From: Toxonevra muliebris
Taxonomy: Eukaryota; Arthropoda; Insecta; Diptera; Pallopteridae
Assembly (NCBI GenBank): GCA_963691655.1
Contig: OY829326.1
Span: 24,850,878 to 24,914,877 of the forward strand
Direction of reading: 5' to 3'
Length of the DNA: 64,000 nt
Below are positions 1 to 14,308 of the stretch, piece by piece. Every line of letters begins with the position of its first letter. Position 1 is the stretch's first letter. The notes below the pieces were generated by a model that was not told the DNA's origin, ran no database searches, and saw only the letters and a program-made list of their open reading frames with translations. The position numbers and the translations under genes were made by a program.

Positions 1-140
1 AAACACCTTCTCCCCTATAGAAAAGGTGTCTCCGACAGTATAAAACGTCTTCTCCCCTATAGAAAAGGTGTCTCCGACAGTATAAAACGTCTTCTCCCCT
101 ATAGAAAAGGTGTCTCCGACAGTATAGAACGTCTTCTCCC

Positions 141-2866
141 CTATTGAAAAGTGTCTCCGACAGTATAAAACACCTTCTCCCCGATAGAAAAGGTGTCTCC
201 GACAGTATAGAACGTCTTCTCCCCTATAAAGGTGTCTCCGACAGTATAAAACACCTTCTCCCCTATAGAAAAGGTGTCTCCGACAGTATAAAACGTCTTC
301 TCCCCTATAAAAAAGGTGTCTCCGACAGTATAAAACACCTTCTCCCCTATAGAAAAGGTGTCTCCGACAGTATAGAACGTCTTCTCCCCTATAGAAAAGG
401 TGTCTCCGACAGTATAAAACACCTTCTCCCCTATAGAAAAGGTGTCTCCGACAGTATAAAACGTCTTCTCCCCTATAGAAAAGGTGTCTCCGAAAGTATA
501 AAACGTCTTCTCCCCTATAGAAAAGGTGTCTCCGACAGTATAAAACGTCTTCTCTACTATAGAAAAGATGTCTGCGACAGTATAAAACACCTTCTCCCCT
601 ATAGAAAAGGTGTCTCCGACAGTATAAAACGTCTTCTCTTCTATAGAAAAGATGTCTGCGACAGTATAAAACGTCTTCTCTACTATAGAAAAGGTGTCTG
701 CGACAGTATAAAACGTCTTCTCTACTATAGAAAAGGTGTCTGCGACAGTATAAAACGTCTTCTCCCCTATAGAAAAGGTGTCTCCGACAGTATAAAACAC
801 CTTCTCCCCTATAGAAAAGGTGTCTCCGACAGTATAAAACGTCTTCTCTACTATAGAAAAGATGTCTGCGACAGTATAAAACGTCTTCTCTACTATAGAA
901 AAGGTGTCTGCGACAGTATAAAACGTCTTCTCTACTATAGAAAAGGTGTCTGCGACAGTATAAAACACCTTCTCCCCTATAGAAAAGGTGTCTCCGACAG
1001 TATAAAACTTCTTCTCCCCTATAGAAAAGGTGTCTCCGACAGTATAAAACGTCTTCTCCCCTATAGAAAAGGTGTCTCCGACAGTACAAAACGTCTTCTC
1101 CCCTATAGAAAAGGTGTCTCCGACAGTATAGAACGTCTTCTCCCCTATAGAAAAGGTGTCTCCGACAGAATAAAACGTCTTCTCCCCTATAGAAAAGGTG
1201 TCTCCGACAGTATAAAACGTCTTCTCCCCTATAGAAAAGGTGTCTCCGACAGTATAAAACACCTTCTCCCCTATAGAAAAGGTGTCTCCGACAGTATAAA
1301 ACGTCTTCTCCCCTATAGAAAAGGTGTCTCCGACAGTATAAAACGTCTTCTCCCCTATAGAAAATGTGTCTCCGACAGTATAAAACGTCTTCTCTACTAT
1401 AGAAAAGGTGTCTCCGACAGTATAAAACGTCTTCTCTACTATAGAAAAGGTGTCTCCGACAGTATAAAACGTCTTCTCCCCTATAGAAAAGGTGTCTCCG
1501 ACAGTATAAAACGTCTTCTCCCCTATAAAAAAGGTGTCTCCGACAGTATAAAACTTCTGCTCCCCTATAAAAAAGGTGTCTCCGACAGTATAAAACTTCT
1601 GCTCCCCTATAAAAAAGGTGTCTCCGACAGTATAAAACTTCTGCTCCCCTATAGAAAAGGTGTCTTCCACAGTATAAAACGTCTTCTCCCCTATAGAAAA
1701 GGTGTCTCCGACAGTATAAAACGTCTTCTCCCCTATAGAAAAGGTGTCTCCGACAGTACAAAACGTCTTCTCCCCTATAGAAAAGGTGTCTCCGACAGTA
1801 TAGAACGTCTTCTCCCCTATAGAAAAGGTGTCTCCGACAGAATAAAACGTCTTCTCCCCTATAGAAAAGGTGTCTCCGACAGTACAAAACGTCTTCTCCC
1901 CTATAGAAAAGGTGTCTCCGACAGTATAGAACGTCTTCTCCCCTATAAAAAAGGTGTCTCCGACAGTATAAAACGTCTTCTCCCCTATAGAAAAGGTGTC
2001 TTCGACAGTATAAAACACCTTCTCCCCTATAGAAAAGGTGTCTCCGACAGTATAAAACGTCTTCTCCCCTATAGAAAAGGTGTCTCCGACAGTATAAAAC
2101 GTCTTCTCCCCTATAGAAAAGGTGTCTCCGACAGTATAAAACGTCTTCTCCCCTATAGAAAAGGTGTCTCCGACAGTACAAAACGTCTTCTCCCCTATAG
2201 AAAAGGTGTCTCCGACAGTATAAAACGTCTTCTCCCCTATAGAAAAGGTGTCTCCGACAGTATAAAACGTCTTCTCCCCTATAGAAAAGGTGTCTTCGAC
2301 AGTATAAAACACCTTCTCCCCTATAGAAAAGGTGTCTCCGACAGTATTAAACGTCTTCTCCCCTATAGAAAAGGTGTCTCCGACAGTATAAAACGTCTTC
2401 TCCCCTATTGAAAAGGTGTCTCCGACAGTATAAAACACCTTCTCCCCTATAGAAAAGGTGTCTCCGACAGTATAGAACGTCTTCTCCCCTATAGAAAAGG
2501 TGTCTCCGACAGTATAAAACGTCTTCTCCCCTATAGAAAAGGTGTCTCCGACAGTATAAAACGTCTTCTCTACTATAGAAAAGATGTCTGCGACAGTATA
2601 AAACGTCTTCTCTACTATAGAAAAGATGTCTGCGACAGTATAAAATGTCTTCTCTACTATAGAAAAGGTGTCTGCGACAGTATAAAACGTCTTCTCCCCT
2701 ATAGAAAAGGTGTCTCCGACAGTATAAAACACCTTCTCCCCTATAGAAAAGGTGTCTGCGACAGTATAAAACGTCTTCTCTACTACAGAAAAGGTGTCTG
2801 CGACAGTACAAAACGTCTTCTCCCCTATAGAAAAGGTGTCTCCGACAGTATAGAACGTCTTCTCCC
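141..2866. repeat. Higher-order repeat copy 1 (65 units, 2726 bp)
   Basis: The copy starts at a diagnostic variant unit, CTATTGAAAAGTGTC, which has lost one G. It is followed by a CCCCGATAG variant and a unit with a 3-bp deletion, CTATAAAGGTGTC. The same ordered trio recurs at 2867 and 5929. The distance 141 to 2867 is 2726 bp, exactly 65 x 42 minus the 4 bp lost in the two deletions. This shows amplification of a multi-kilobase block rather than of single units. Confidence 0.9.
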
Positions 2867-5800
2867 CTATTGAAAAGTGTCTCCGACAGTATAAAACACC
2901 TTCTCCCCGATAGAAAAGGTGTCTCCGACAGTATAGAACGTCTTCTCCCCTATAAAGGTGTCTCCGACAGTATAAAACACCTTCTCCCCTATAGAAAAGG
3001 TGTCTCCGACAGTATAAAACGTCTTCTCCCCTATAAAAAAGGTGTCTCCGACAGTATAAAACACCTTCTCCCCTATAGAAAAGGTGTCTCCGACAGTATA
3101 GAACGTCTTCTCCCCTATAGAAAAGGTGTCTCCGACAGTATAAAACACCTTCTCCCCTATAGAAAAGGTGTCTCCGACAGTATAAAACGTCTTCTCCCCT
3201 ATAGAAAAGGTGTCTCCGAAAGTATAAAACGTCTTCTCCCCTATAGAAAAGGTGTCTGCGACAGTATAAAACGTCTTCTCTACTATAGAAAAGATGTCTC
3301 CGACAGTATAAAACACCTTCTCCCCTATAGAAAAGGTGTCTCCGACAGTATAAAACGTCTTCTCTTCTATAGAAAAGATGTCTGCGACAGTATAAAACGT
3401 CTTCTCCCCTATAGAAAAGGTGTCTCCGACAGTATAAAACACCTTCTCCCCTATAGAAAAGGTGTCTCCGACAGTATAAAACGTCTTCTCTACTATAGAA
3501 AAGGTGTCTGCGACAGTATAAAACGTCTTCTCTACTATAGAAAAGGTGTCTGCGACAGTATAAAACGTCTTCTCCCCTATAGAAAAGGTGTCTCCGACAG
3601 TATAAAACACCTTCTCCCCTATAGAAAAGGTGTCTCCGACAGTATAAAACGTCTTCTCTACTATAGAAAAGATGTCTGCGACAGTATAAAACGTCTTCTC
3701 TACTATAGAAAAGGTGTCTGCGACAGTATAAAACGTCTTCTCTACTATAGAAAAGGTGTCTGCGACAGTATAAAACACCTTCTCCCCTATAGAAAAGGTG
3801 TCTCCGACAGTATAAAACTTCTTCTCCCCTATAGAAAAGGTGTCTCCGACAGTATAAAACGTCTTCTCCCCTATAGAAAAGGTGTCTCCGACAGTACAAA
3901 ACGTCTTCTCCCCTATAGAAAAGGTGTCTCCGACAGTATAGAACGTCTTCTCCCCTATAGAAAAGGTGTCTCCGACAGAATAAAACGTCTTCTCCCCTAT
4001 AGAAAAGGTGTCTCCGACAGTATAAAACACCTTCTCCCCTATAGAAAAGGTGTCTCCGACAGTATAAAACACCTTCTCCCCTATAGAAAAGGTGTCTCCG
4101 ACAGTATAAAACGTCTTCTCCCCTATAGAAAAGGTGCCTCCGACAGTACAAAACGTCTTCTCCCCTATAGAAAAGGTGTCTCCGACAGTATAGAACGTCT
4201 TCTCCCCTATAGAAAAGGTGTCTCCGACAGAATAAAACGTCTTCTCCCCTATAGAAAAGGTGTCTCCGACAGTATAGAACGTCTTCTCCCCTATAGAAAA
4301 GGTGTCTCCGACAGTACAAAACGTCTTCTCCCCTATAGAAAAGGTGTCTCCGACAGTATAAAACGTCTTCTCCCCTATAAAAAAGGTGTCTCCGACAGTA
4401 TAAAACTTCTGCTCCCCTATAGAAAAGGTGTCTTCCACAGTATAAAACGTCTTCTCCCCTATAGAAAAGGTGTCTCCGACAGTATAAAACGTCTTCTCCC
4501 CTATAGAAAAGGTGTCTCCGACAGTACAAAACGTCTTCTCCCCTATAGAAAAGGTGTCTCCGACAGTATAGAACGTCTTCTCCCCTATTGAAAAGGTGTC
4601 TCCGACAGAATAAAACGTCTTCTCCCCTATAGAAAAGGTGTCTCCGACAGTATAGAACGTCTTCTCCCCTATAAAAAAGGTGTCTCCGACAGTATAAAAC
4701 GTCTTCTCCCCTATAGAAAAGGTGTCTTCGACAGTATAAAACACCTTCTCCCCTATAGAAAAGGTGTCTCCGACAGTATAAAACGTCTTCTCCCCTATAG
4801 AAAAGGTGTCTCCGACAGTATAAAACGTCTTCTCCCCTATAGAAAAGGTGTCTCCGACAGTACAAAACGTCTTCTCCCCTATAGAAAAGGTGTCTCCGAC
4901 AGTATAAAACGTCTTCTCCCCTATAGAAAAGGTGTCTCCGACAGTATAAAACGTCTTCTCCCCTATAGAAAAGGTGTCTCCGACAGTATAAAACACCTTC
5001 TCCCCTATAGAAAAGGTGTCTGCGACAGTATAAAACGTCTTCTCTACTACAGAAAAGGTGTCTGCGACAGTATAAAACGTCTTCTCCCCTATAGAAAAGG
5101 TGTCTCCGACAGTATAAAACACCTTCTCCCCTATAGAAAAGGTGTCTGCGACAGTATAAAACGTCTTCTCTACTATAGAAAAGATGTCTGCGACAGTATA
5201 AAACGTCTTCTCTACTATAGAAAAGGTGTCTGCGACAGTATAAAACGTCTTCTCCCCTATAGAAAAGGTGTCTCCGACAGTATAAAACACCTTCTCCCCT
5301 ATAGAAAAGGTGTCTGCGACAGTATAAAACGTCTTCTCTACTACAGAAAAGGTGTCTGCGACAGTATAAAACGTCTTCTCCCCTATAGAAAAGGTGTCTC
5401 CGACAGTATAAAACACCTTCTCCCCTATAGAAAAGGTGTCTGCGACAGTATAAAACGTCTTCTCTACTATAGAAAAGATGTCTGCGACAGTATAAAACGT
5501 CTTCTCTACTATAGAAAAGGTGTCTGCGACAGTATAAAACGTCTTCTCCCCTATAGAAAAGGTGTCTCCGACAGTATAAAACACCTTCTCCCCTATAGAA
5601 AAGGTGTCTGCGACAGTATAAAACGTCTTCTCTACTACAGAAAAGGTGTCTGCGACAGTATAAAACGTCTTCTCCCCTATAGAAAAGGTGTCTCCGACAG
5701 TATAAAACACCTTCTCCCCTATAGAAAAGGTGTCTTCGACAGTATAAAACACCTTCTCCCCTATAGAAAAGGTGTCTCCGACAGTATAAAACGTCTTCTC

Positions 5801-5928
5801 CCCTATAGAAAAGGTGTCTCCGACAGTATAAAACGTCTTCTCCCCTATAGAAAAGGTGTCTCCGACAGTACAAAACGTCTTCTCCCCTATAGAAAAGGTG
5901 TCTCCGACAGTATAGAACGTCTTCTCCC
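2867..5928. repeat. Higher-order repeat copy 2 (73 units, 3062 bp)
   Basis: This copy has the same marker trio as the one starting at 141. The next marker lies at 5929, 3062 bp on, exactly 73 x 42 minus 4. It is therefore 336 bp, or 8 whole units, longer than copy 1, as expected from unequal exchange in register. Internal order of variant units (CTTCTATAG, CTCTACTATAG, CTTCTGCTCCCC and GTGCCTCC types) is largely shared with the copy that begins at 5929. Confidence 0.85.
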
Positions 5929-7567
5929 CTATTGAAAAGTGTCTCCGACAGTATAAAACACCTTCTCCCCGATAGAAAAGGTGTCTCCGACAGAATAAAA
6001 CGTCTTCTCCCCTATAAAGGTGTCTCCGACAGTATAAAACACCTTCTCCCCTATAGAAAAGGTGTCTCCGACAGTATAAAACGTCTTCTCCCCTATAAAA
6101 AAGGTGTCTCCGACAGTATAAAACACCTTCTCCCCTATAGAAAAGGTGTCTCCGACAGTATAGAACGTCTTCTCCCCTATAGAAAAGGTGTCTCCGACAG
6201 TATAAAACACCTTCTCCCCTATAGAAAAGGTGTCTCCGACAGTATAAAACGTCTTCTCCCCTATAGAAAAGGTGTCTCCGAAAGTATAAAACGTCTTCTC
6301 CCCTATAGAAAAGGTGTCTCCGACAGTATAAAACGTCTTCTCTACTATAGAAAAGATGTCTGCGACAGTATAAAACGTCTTCTCTACTATAGAAAAGATG
6401 TCTCCGACAGTATAAAACACCTTCTCCCCTATAGAAAAGGTGTCTCCGACAGTATAAAACGTCTTCTCTTCTATAGAAAAGATGTCTGCGACAGTATAAA
6501 ACGTCTTCTCTACTATAGAAAAGGTGTCTGCGACAGTATAAAACGTCTTCTCTACTATAGAAAAGGTGTCTGCGACAGTATAAAACGTCTTCTCCCCTAT
6601 AGAAAAGGTGTCTCCGACAGTATAAAACACCTTCTCCCCTATAGAAAAGGTGTCTCCGACAGTATAAAACGTCTTCTCTACTATAGAAAAGATGTCTGCG
6701 ACAGTATAAAACGTCTTCTCTACTATAGAAAAGGTGTCTGCGACAGTATAAAACGTCTTCTCTACTATAGAAAAGGTGTCTGCGACAGTATAAAACGTCT
6801 TCTCTACTATAGAAAAGGTGTCTGCGACAGTATAAAACACCTTCTCCCCTATAGAAAAGGTGTCTCCGACAGTATAAAACTTCTTCTCCCCTATAGAAAA
6901 GGTGTCTCCGACAGTATAAAACGTCTTCTCCCCTATAGAAAAGGTGTCTCCGACAGTACAAAACGTCTTCTCCCCTATAGAAAAGGTGTCTCCGACAGTA
7001 TAGAACGTCTTCTCCCCTATAGAAAAGGTGTCTCCGACAGAATAAAACGTCTTCTCCCCTATAGAAAAGGTGTCTCCGACAGTATAAAACACCTTCTCCC
7101 CTATAGAAAAGGTGTCTCCGACAGTATAAAACACCTTCTCCCCTATAGAAAAGGTGTCTCCGACAGTATAAAACGTCTTCTCCCCTATAGAAAAGGTGCC
7201 TCCGACAGTACAAAACGTCTTCTCCCCTATAGAAAAGGTGTCTCCGACAGTATAGAACGTCTTCTCCCCTATAGAAAAGGTGTCTCCGACAGTATAAAAC
7301 GTCTTCTCCCCTATAGAAAAGGTGTCTCCGACAGTATAAAACGTCTTCTCTACTATAGAAAAGGTGTCTGCGACAGTATAAAACGTCTTCTCCCCTATAG
7401 AAAAGGTGTCTCCGACAGTATAAAACACCTTCTCCCCTATAGAAAAGGTGTCTCCGACAGTATAAAACGTCTTCTCCCCTATAGAAAAGGTGTCTCCGAC
7501 AGTATAAAACGTCTTCTCTACTATAGAAAAGGTGTCTCCGACAGTATAAAACGTCTTCTCCCCTATA

Positions 7568-8733
7568 GAAAAGGTGTCTCCGACAGTATAAAACACCTTC
7601 TCCCCTATAGAAAAGGTGTCTCCGACAGTATAGAACGTCTTCTCCCCTATAGAAAAGGTGTCTGCGACAGTATAAAACACCTTCTCCCCTATAGAAAAGG
7701 TGTCTCCGACAGTATAAAACGTCTTCTCCCCTATAGAAAAGGTGTCTCCGAAAGTATAAAACGTCTTCTCTACTATAGAAAAGATGTCTGCGACAGTATA
7801 AAACGTCTTCTCCCCTATAGAAAAGGTGTCTCCGACAGTATAAAACGTCTTCTCTACTATAGAAAAGATGTCTGCGACAGTATAAAACGTCTTCTCCCCT
7901 ATAGAAAAGGTGTCTCCGACAGTATAAAACGTCTTCTCCCCTATAGAAAAGGTGTCTCCGACAGTATAAAACGTCTTCTCCCCTATAGAAAAGGTGTCTT
8001 CGACAGTATAAAACACCTTCTCCCCTATAGAAAAGGTGTCTCCGACAGTATAAAACGTCTTCTCCCCTATAGAAAAGGTGTCTCCGACAGTATAAAACGT
8101 CTTCTCCCCTATAGAAAAGGTGTCTCCGAAAGTATAAAACGTCTTCTCCCCTATAGGTGTCTCCGACAGTATAAAACTTCTGCTCCCCTATAGAAAAGGT
8201 GTCTCCGACAGTATAAAACGTCTGCTCCCCTATAGAAAAGGTGTCTCCGACAGTATAAAACACCTTCTCCCCTATAGAAAAGGTGTCTCCGACAGTATAA
8301 AACGTCTTCTCCCCTATAGAAAAGGTGTCTCCGAAAGTATAAAACGTCTTCTCTACTATAGAAAAGATGTCTGCGACAGTATAAAACGTCTTCTCCCCTA
8401 TAGAAAAGGTGTCTCCGACAGTATAAAACGTCTTCTCTACTATAGAAAAGATGTCTGCGACAGTATAAAACGTCTTCTCCCCTATAGAAAAGGTGTCTCC
8501 GACAGTATAAAACGTCTTCTCCCCTATAGAAAAGGTGTCTCCGACAGTATAAAACGTCTTCTCCCCTATAGAAAAGGTGTCTTCGACAGTATAAAACACC
8601 TTCTCCCCTATAGAAAAGGTGTCTCCGACAGTATAAAACGTCTTCTCCCCTATAGAAAAGGTGTCTCCGACAGTATAAAACGTCTTCTCCCCTATAGAAA
8701 AGGTGTCTCCGAAAGTATAAAACGTCTTCTCCC
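7568..8733. repeat. Tandem 583-bp duplication within the satellite
   Basis: A unit with a 5-bp deletion, CCCCTATAGGTGTCTCCG, occurs at 8151 and again at 8734, and nowhere else that I found. The spacing of 583 bp equals 14 x 42 minus 5. The units upstream of both markers match in order, including a CCGAAAGTATA variant followed by a CTCTACTATAG unit. Downstream of the markers the two copies agree for about 90 bp and then differ. Confidence 0.8.
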
Positions 8734-11700
8734 CTATAGGTGTCTCCGACAGTATAAAACTTCTGCTCCCCTATAGAAAAGGTGTCTCCGACAGTATAAA
8801 ACGTCTGCTCCCCTATAGAAAAGGTGTCTCCGACAGTATAAAACGTCTTCTCCCCTATAGAAAAGGTGTCTCCGACAGTATAGAACGTCTTCTCCCCTAT
8901 AGAAAAGGTGTCTCCGACAGTATAGAACGTCTTCTCCCCTATAGAAAAGGTGTCTCCGACAGTATAAAACGTCTTCTCCCCTATAGAAAAGGTGTCTCCG
9001 ACAGTATAAAACGTCTTCTCTACTATAGAAAAGGTGTCTGCGACAGTATAAAACGTCTTCTCCCCTATAGAAAAGGTGTCTCCGACAGTATAAAACACCT
9101 TCTCCCCTATAGAAAAGGTGTCTCCGACAGTATAAAACGTCTTCTCTACTATAGAAAAGGTGTCTCCGACAGTATAAAACGTCTTCTCCCCTATAGAAAA
9201 GGTGTCTCCGACAGTATAGAACGTCTTCTCCCCTATAGAAAAGGTGTCTCCGACAGTATAAAACGTCTTCTCCCCTATAGAAAAGGTGTCTCCGACAGTA
9301 TAAAACGTCTTCTCTACTATAGAAAAGATGTCTGCGACAGTATAAAACGTCTTCTCTACTATAGAAAAGGTGTCTGCGACAGTATAAAACGTCTTCTCTA
9401 CTATAGAAAAGGTGTCTGCGACAGTATAAAACGTCTTCTCCCCTATAGAAAAGGTGTCTCCGACAGTATAAAACACCTTCTCCCCTATAGAAAAGGTGTC
9501 TCCGACAGTATAAAACGTCTTCTCCCCTATAGAAAAGGTGTCTCCGACAGTATAAAACGTCTTCTCCCCTATAGAAAAGGTGTCTCCGACAGTATAAAAC
9601 GTCTTCTCCCCTATAGAAAAGGTGTCTCCGACAGAATAAAACGTCTTCTCCCCTATAGAAAAGGTGTCTCCGACAGTATAGAACGTCTTCTCCCCTATAG
9701 AAAAGGTGTCTCCGACAGTATAAAACGTCTTCTCTACTATAGAAAAGGTGTCTCCGACAGTATAAAACGTCTTCTCCCCTATAGAAAAGGTGTCTCCGAC
9801 AGTATAAAACACCTTCTCCCCTATAGAAAAGGTGTCTCCGACAGTATAAAACGTCTTCTCCCCTATAGAAAAGGTGTCTCCGACAGTATAAAACGTCTTC
9901 TCTACTATAGAAAAGATGTCTGCGACAGTATAAAACGTCTTCTCCCCTATAGAAAAGGTGTCTCCGACAGTATAAAACGTCTTCTCCCCTATAGAAAAGG
10001 TGTCTCCGACAGTATAAAACGTCTTCTCCCCTATAGAAAAGGTGTCTTCGACAGTATAAAACACCTTCTCCCCTATAGAAAAGGTGTCTCCGACAGTATA
10101 AAACGTCTTCTCCCCTATAGAAAAGGTGTCTCCGACAGTACAAAACGTCTTCTCCCCTATAGAAAAGGTGTCTCCGACAGTATAAAACGTCTTCTCCCCT
10201 ATAGAAAAGGTGTCTGCGACAGTATAAAACTTCTTCTCTACTATAGAAAAGGTGTCTGCGACAGTATAAAACGTCTTCTCTACTATAGAAAAGGTGTCTG
10301 CGACAGTATAAAACGTCTTCTCCCCTATAGAAAAGGTGTCTCCGACAGTATAAAACACCTTCTCCCCTATAGAAAAGGTGTCTCCGACAGTATAAAACGT
10401 CTTCTCCCCTATAGAAAAGGTGTCTCCGACAGTATAAAACGTCTTCTCCCCTATAGAAAAGGTGTCTCCGACAGTATAAAACGTCTTCTCCCCTATAGAA
10501 AAGGTGTCTCCGACAGTACAAAACGTCTTCTCCCCTATAGAAAAGGTGTCTCCGACAGTATAGAACGTCTTCTCCCCTATAGAAAAGGTGTCTCCGACAG
10601 TATAAAACGTCTTCTCCCCTATAGAAAAGGTGTCTCCGACAGAATAAAACGTCTTCTCCCCTATAGAAAAGGTGTCTCCGACAGTATAGAACGTCTTCTC
10701 CCCTATAGAAAAGGTGTCTCCGACAGTATAAAACGTCTTCTCTACTATAGAAAAGGTGTCTCCGACAGTATAAAACGTCTTCTCCCCTATAGAAAAGGTG
10801 TCTCCGACAGTATAAAACACCTTCTCCCCTATAGAAAAGGTGTCTCCGACAGTATAAAACGTCTTCTCCCCTATAGAAAAGGTGTCTCCGACAGTATAAA
10901 ACGTCTTCTCTACTATAGAAAAGATGTCTGCGACAGTATAAAACGTCTTCTCCCCTATAGAAAAGGTGTCTCCGACAGTATAAAACGTCTTCTCCCCTAT
11001 AGAAAAGGTGTCTCCGACAGTATAAAACGTCTTCTCCCCTATAGAAAAGGTGTCTTCGACAGTATAAAACACCTTCTCCCCTATAGAAAAGGTGTCTCCG
11101 ACAGTATAAAACGTCTTCTCCCCTATAGAAAAGGTGTCTCCGACAGTATAGAACGTCTTCTCCCCTATAGAAAAGGTGTCTCCGACAGTATAAAACACCT
11201 TCTCCCCTATAGAAAAGGTGTCTCCGACAGTATAAAACGTCTTCTCCCCTATAGAAAAGGTGTCTCCGACAGTATAGAACGTCTTCTCCCCTATAGAAAA
11301 GGTGTCTCCGACAGTATAGAACGTCTTCTCCCCTATAGAAAAGGTGTCTCCGACAGTATAAAACGTCTTCTCCCCTATAGAAAAGGTGTCTCCGACAGTA
11401 TAAAACGTCTTCTCTACTATAGAAAAGATGTCTGCGACAGTATAAAACGTCTTCTCTACTATAGAAAAGGTGTCTGCGACAGTATAAAACGTCTTCTCCC
11501 CTATAGAAAAGGTGTCTCCGACAGTATAAAACACCTTCTCCCTTATAGAAAAGGTGTCTCCGACAGTATAAAACACCTTCTCCCCTATAGAAAAGGTGTC
11601 TCCGACAGTATAAAACGTCTTCTCTACTATGGAAAAGGTGTCTCCGACAGTATAAAACGTCTTCTCCCCTATAGAAAAGGTGTCTCCGACAGTATAAAAC

Positions 11701-12460
11701 GTCTTCTCCCCTATAGAAAAGGTGTCTGCGACAGTATAAAACGTCTTCTCTACTATAGAAAAGGTGTCTGCGACAGTATAAAACGTCTTCTCTACTATAG
11801 AAAAGGTGTCTGCGACAGTATAAAACGTCTTCTCCCCTATAGAAAAGGTGTCTCCGACAGTATAAAACACCTTCTCCCCTATAGAAAAGGTGTCTCCGAC
11901 AGTATAAAACGTCTTCTCCCCTATAGAAAAGGTGTCTCCGACAGTATAAAACGTCTTCTCTCCTATAGAAAAGGTGTCTCCGACAGTATAGAACGTCTTC
12001 TCCCCTATAGAAAAGGTGTCTCCGACAGTATAAAACGTCTTCTCCCCTATAGAAAAGGTGTCTCCGACAGTATAGAACGTCTTCTCCCCTATAGAAAAGG
12101 TGTCTCCGACAGTATAAAACGTCTTCTCTACTATAGAAAAGGTGTCTCCGACAGTATAAAACGTCTTCTCCCCTATAGAAAAGGTGTCTCCGACAGTATA
12201 AAACACCTTCTCCCCTATAGAAAAGGTGTCTCCGACAGTATAAAACGTCTTCTCCCCTATAGAAAAGGTGTCTCCGACAGTATAGAACGTCTTCTCCCCT
12301 ATAGAAAAGGTGTCTCCGACAGTATAAAACACCTTCTCCCCTATAGAAAAGGTGTCTCCGACAGTATAAAACGTCTTCTCCCCTATAGAAAAGGTGTCTC
12401 CGACAGTATAGAACGTCTTCTCCCCTATAGAAAAGGTGTCTCCGACAGTATAGAACGTCT

Positions 12461-14308
12461 TCTTCCCTATAGAAAAGGTGTCTCCGACAGTATAAAACGT
12501 CTTCTCCCCTATAGAAAAGGTGTCTCCGACAGTATAGAACGTCTTCTCCCCTATAGAAAAGGTGTCTCCGACAGTATAGAACGTCTTCTCCCCTATAGAA
12601 AAGGTGTCTCCGACAGTATAAAACGTCTTCTCCCCTATAGAAAAGGTGTCTCCGACAGTATAGAACGTCTTCTCTACTATAGAAAAGGTGTCTGCGGCAG
12701 TATAAAACGTCTTCTCCCCTATAGAAAAGGTGTCTCCGACAGAATAAAACGTCTTCTCCCCTATAGAAAAGGTGTCTCCGACAGTATAGAACGTCTTCTC
12801 CCCTATAGAAAAGGTGTCTCCGACAGTATAGAACGTCTTCTCCCCTATAGAAAAGGTGTCTCCGACAGTATAAAACGTCTTCTCTACTATAGAAAAGGTG
12901 TCTCCGACAGTATAAAACGTCTTCTCCCCTATAGAAAAGGTGTCTCCGACAGTATAAAACACCTTCTCCCCTATAGAAAAGGTGTCTCCGACAGTATAAA
13001 ACGTCTTCTCCCCTATAGAAAAGGTGTCTCCGACAGTATAAAACGTCTTCTCCCCTATAGAAAAGGTGTCTCCGACAGTATAGAACGTCTTCTCCCCTAT
13101 AGAAAAGGTGTCTCCGACAGTATAAAACGTCTTCTCTACTATAGAAAAGGTGTCTCCGACAGTATAAAACGTCTTCTCCCCTATAGAAAAGGTGTCTCCG
13201 ACAGTATAAAACACCTTCTCCCCTATAGAAAAGGTGTCTCCGACAGTATAAAACGTCTTCTCCCCTATAGAAAAGGTGTCTCCGACAGTATAAAACGTCT
13301 TCTCCCCTATAGAAAAGGTGTCTCCGACAGTATAAAACGTCTTCTCCCCTATAGAAAAGGTGTCTCCGACAGTATAGAACGTCTTCTCTACTATAGAAAA
13401 GGTGTCTGCGGCAGTATAAAACGTCTTCTCCCCTATAGAAAAGGTGTCTCCGACAGTATAAAACGTCTTCTCCCCTATAGAAAAGGTGTCTCCGACAGTA
13501 TAAAACGTCTTCTCCCCTATAGAAAAGGTGTCTCCGACAGTATAAAACGTCTTCTCTCCTATAGAAAAGGTGTCTCCGACAGTATAAAACGTCTTCTCCC
13601 CTATAGAAAAGGTGTCTCCGACAGAATAAAACGTCTTCTCCCCTATAGAAAAGGTGTCTCCGACAGTATAGAACGTCTTCTCCCCTATAGAAAAGGTGTC
13701 TCCGACAGTATAAAACGTCTTCTCTACTATAGAAAAGGTGTCTCCGACAGTATAAAACGTCTTCTCCCCTATAGAAAAGGTGTCTCCGACAGTATAAAAC
13801 GTCTTCTCTCCTATAGAAAAGGTGTCTCCGACAGTATAGAACGTCTTCTCCCCTATAGAAAAGGTGTCTCCGACAGTATAAAACGTCTTCTCCCCTATAG
13901 AAAAGGTGTCTCCGACAGTATAGAACGTCTTCTCCCCTATAGAAAAGGTGTCTCCGACAGTATAAAACGTCTTCTCTACTATAGAAAAGGTGTCTCCGAC
14001 AGTATAAAACGTCTTCTCCCCTATAGAAAAGGTGTCTCCGACAGTATAAAACACCTTCTCCCCTATAGAAAAGGTGTCTCCGACAGTATAAAACGTCTTC
14101 TCCCCTATAGAAAAGGTGTCTCCGACAGTATAGAACGTCTTCTCCCCTATAGAAAAGGTGTCTCCGACAGTATAAAACACCTTCTCCCCTATAGAAAAGG
14201 TGTCTCCGACAGTATAAAACGTCTTCTCCCCTATAGAAAAGGTGTCTCCGACAGTATAGAACGTCTTCTCCCCTATAGAAAAGGTGTCTCCGACAGTATA
14301 GAACGTCT
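12461..14308. repeat. Higher-order periodicity of 44 units (1848 bp) in the right part of the array
   Basis: A rare TCTTCCCTATAG variant occurs at 12461 and 14309, 1848 bp or 44 units apart. A second rare variant, TCTGCGGCAG, occurs at 12691, 13405, 14581 and 14959; the pair 12691 and 14581 is 45 units apart. The flanking order of variants is similar around both sets. The right half of the array was therefore also amplified in blocks, with a period different from the left half. Confidence 0.75.

Noticed and set aside
141..5873. A 1910-residue repeat protein on the minus strand (also 2867-8599)
   Set aside because: It is produced by the 42-bp satellite unit being a multiple of 3. Three frames are open at once, the frame switches at single-base deletions in marker units, and no start, stop or flanking domain context exists.
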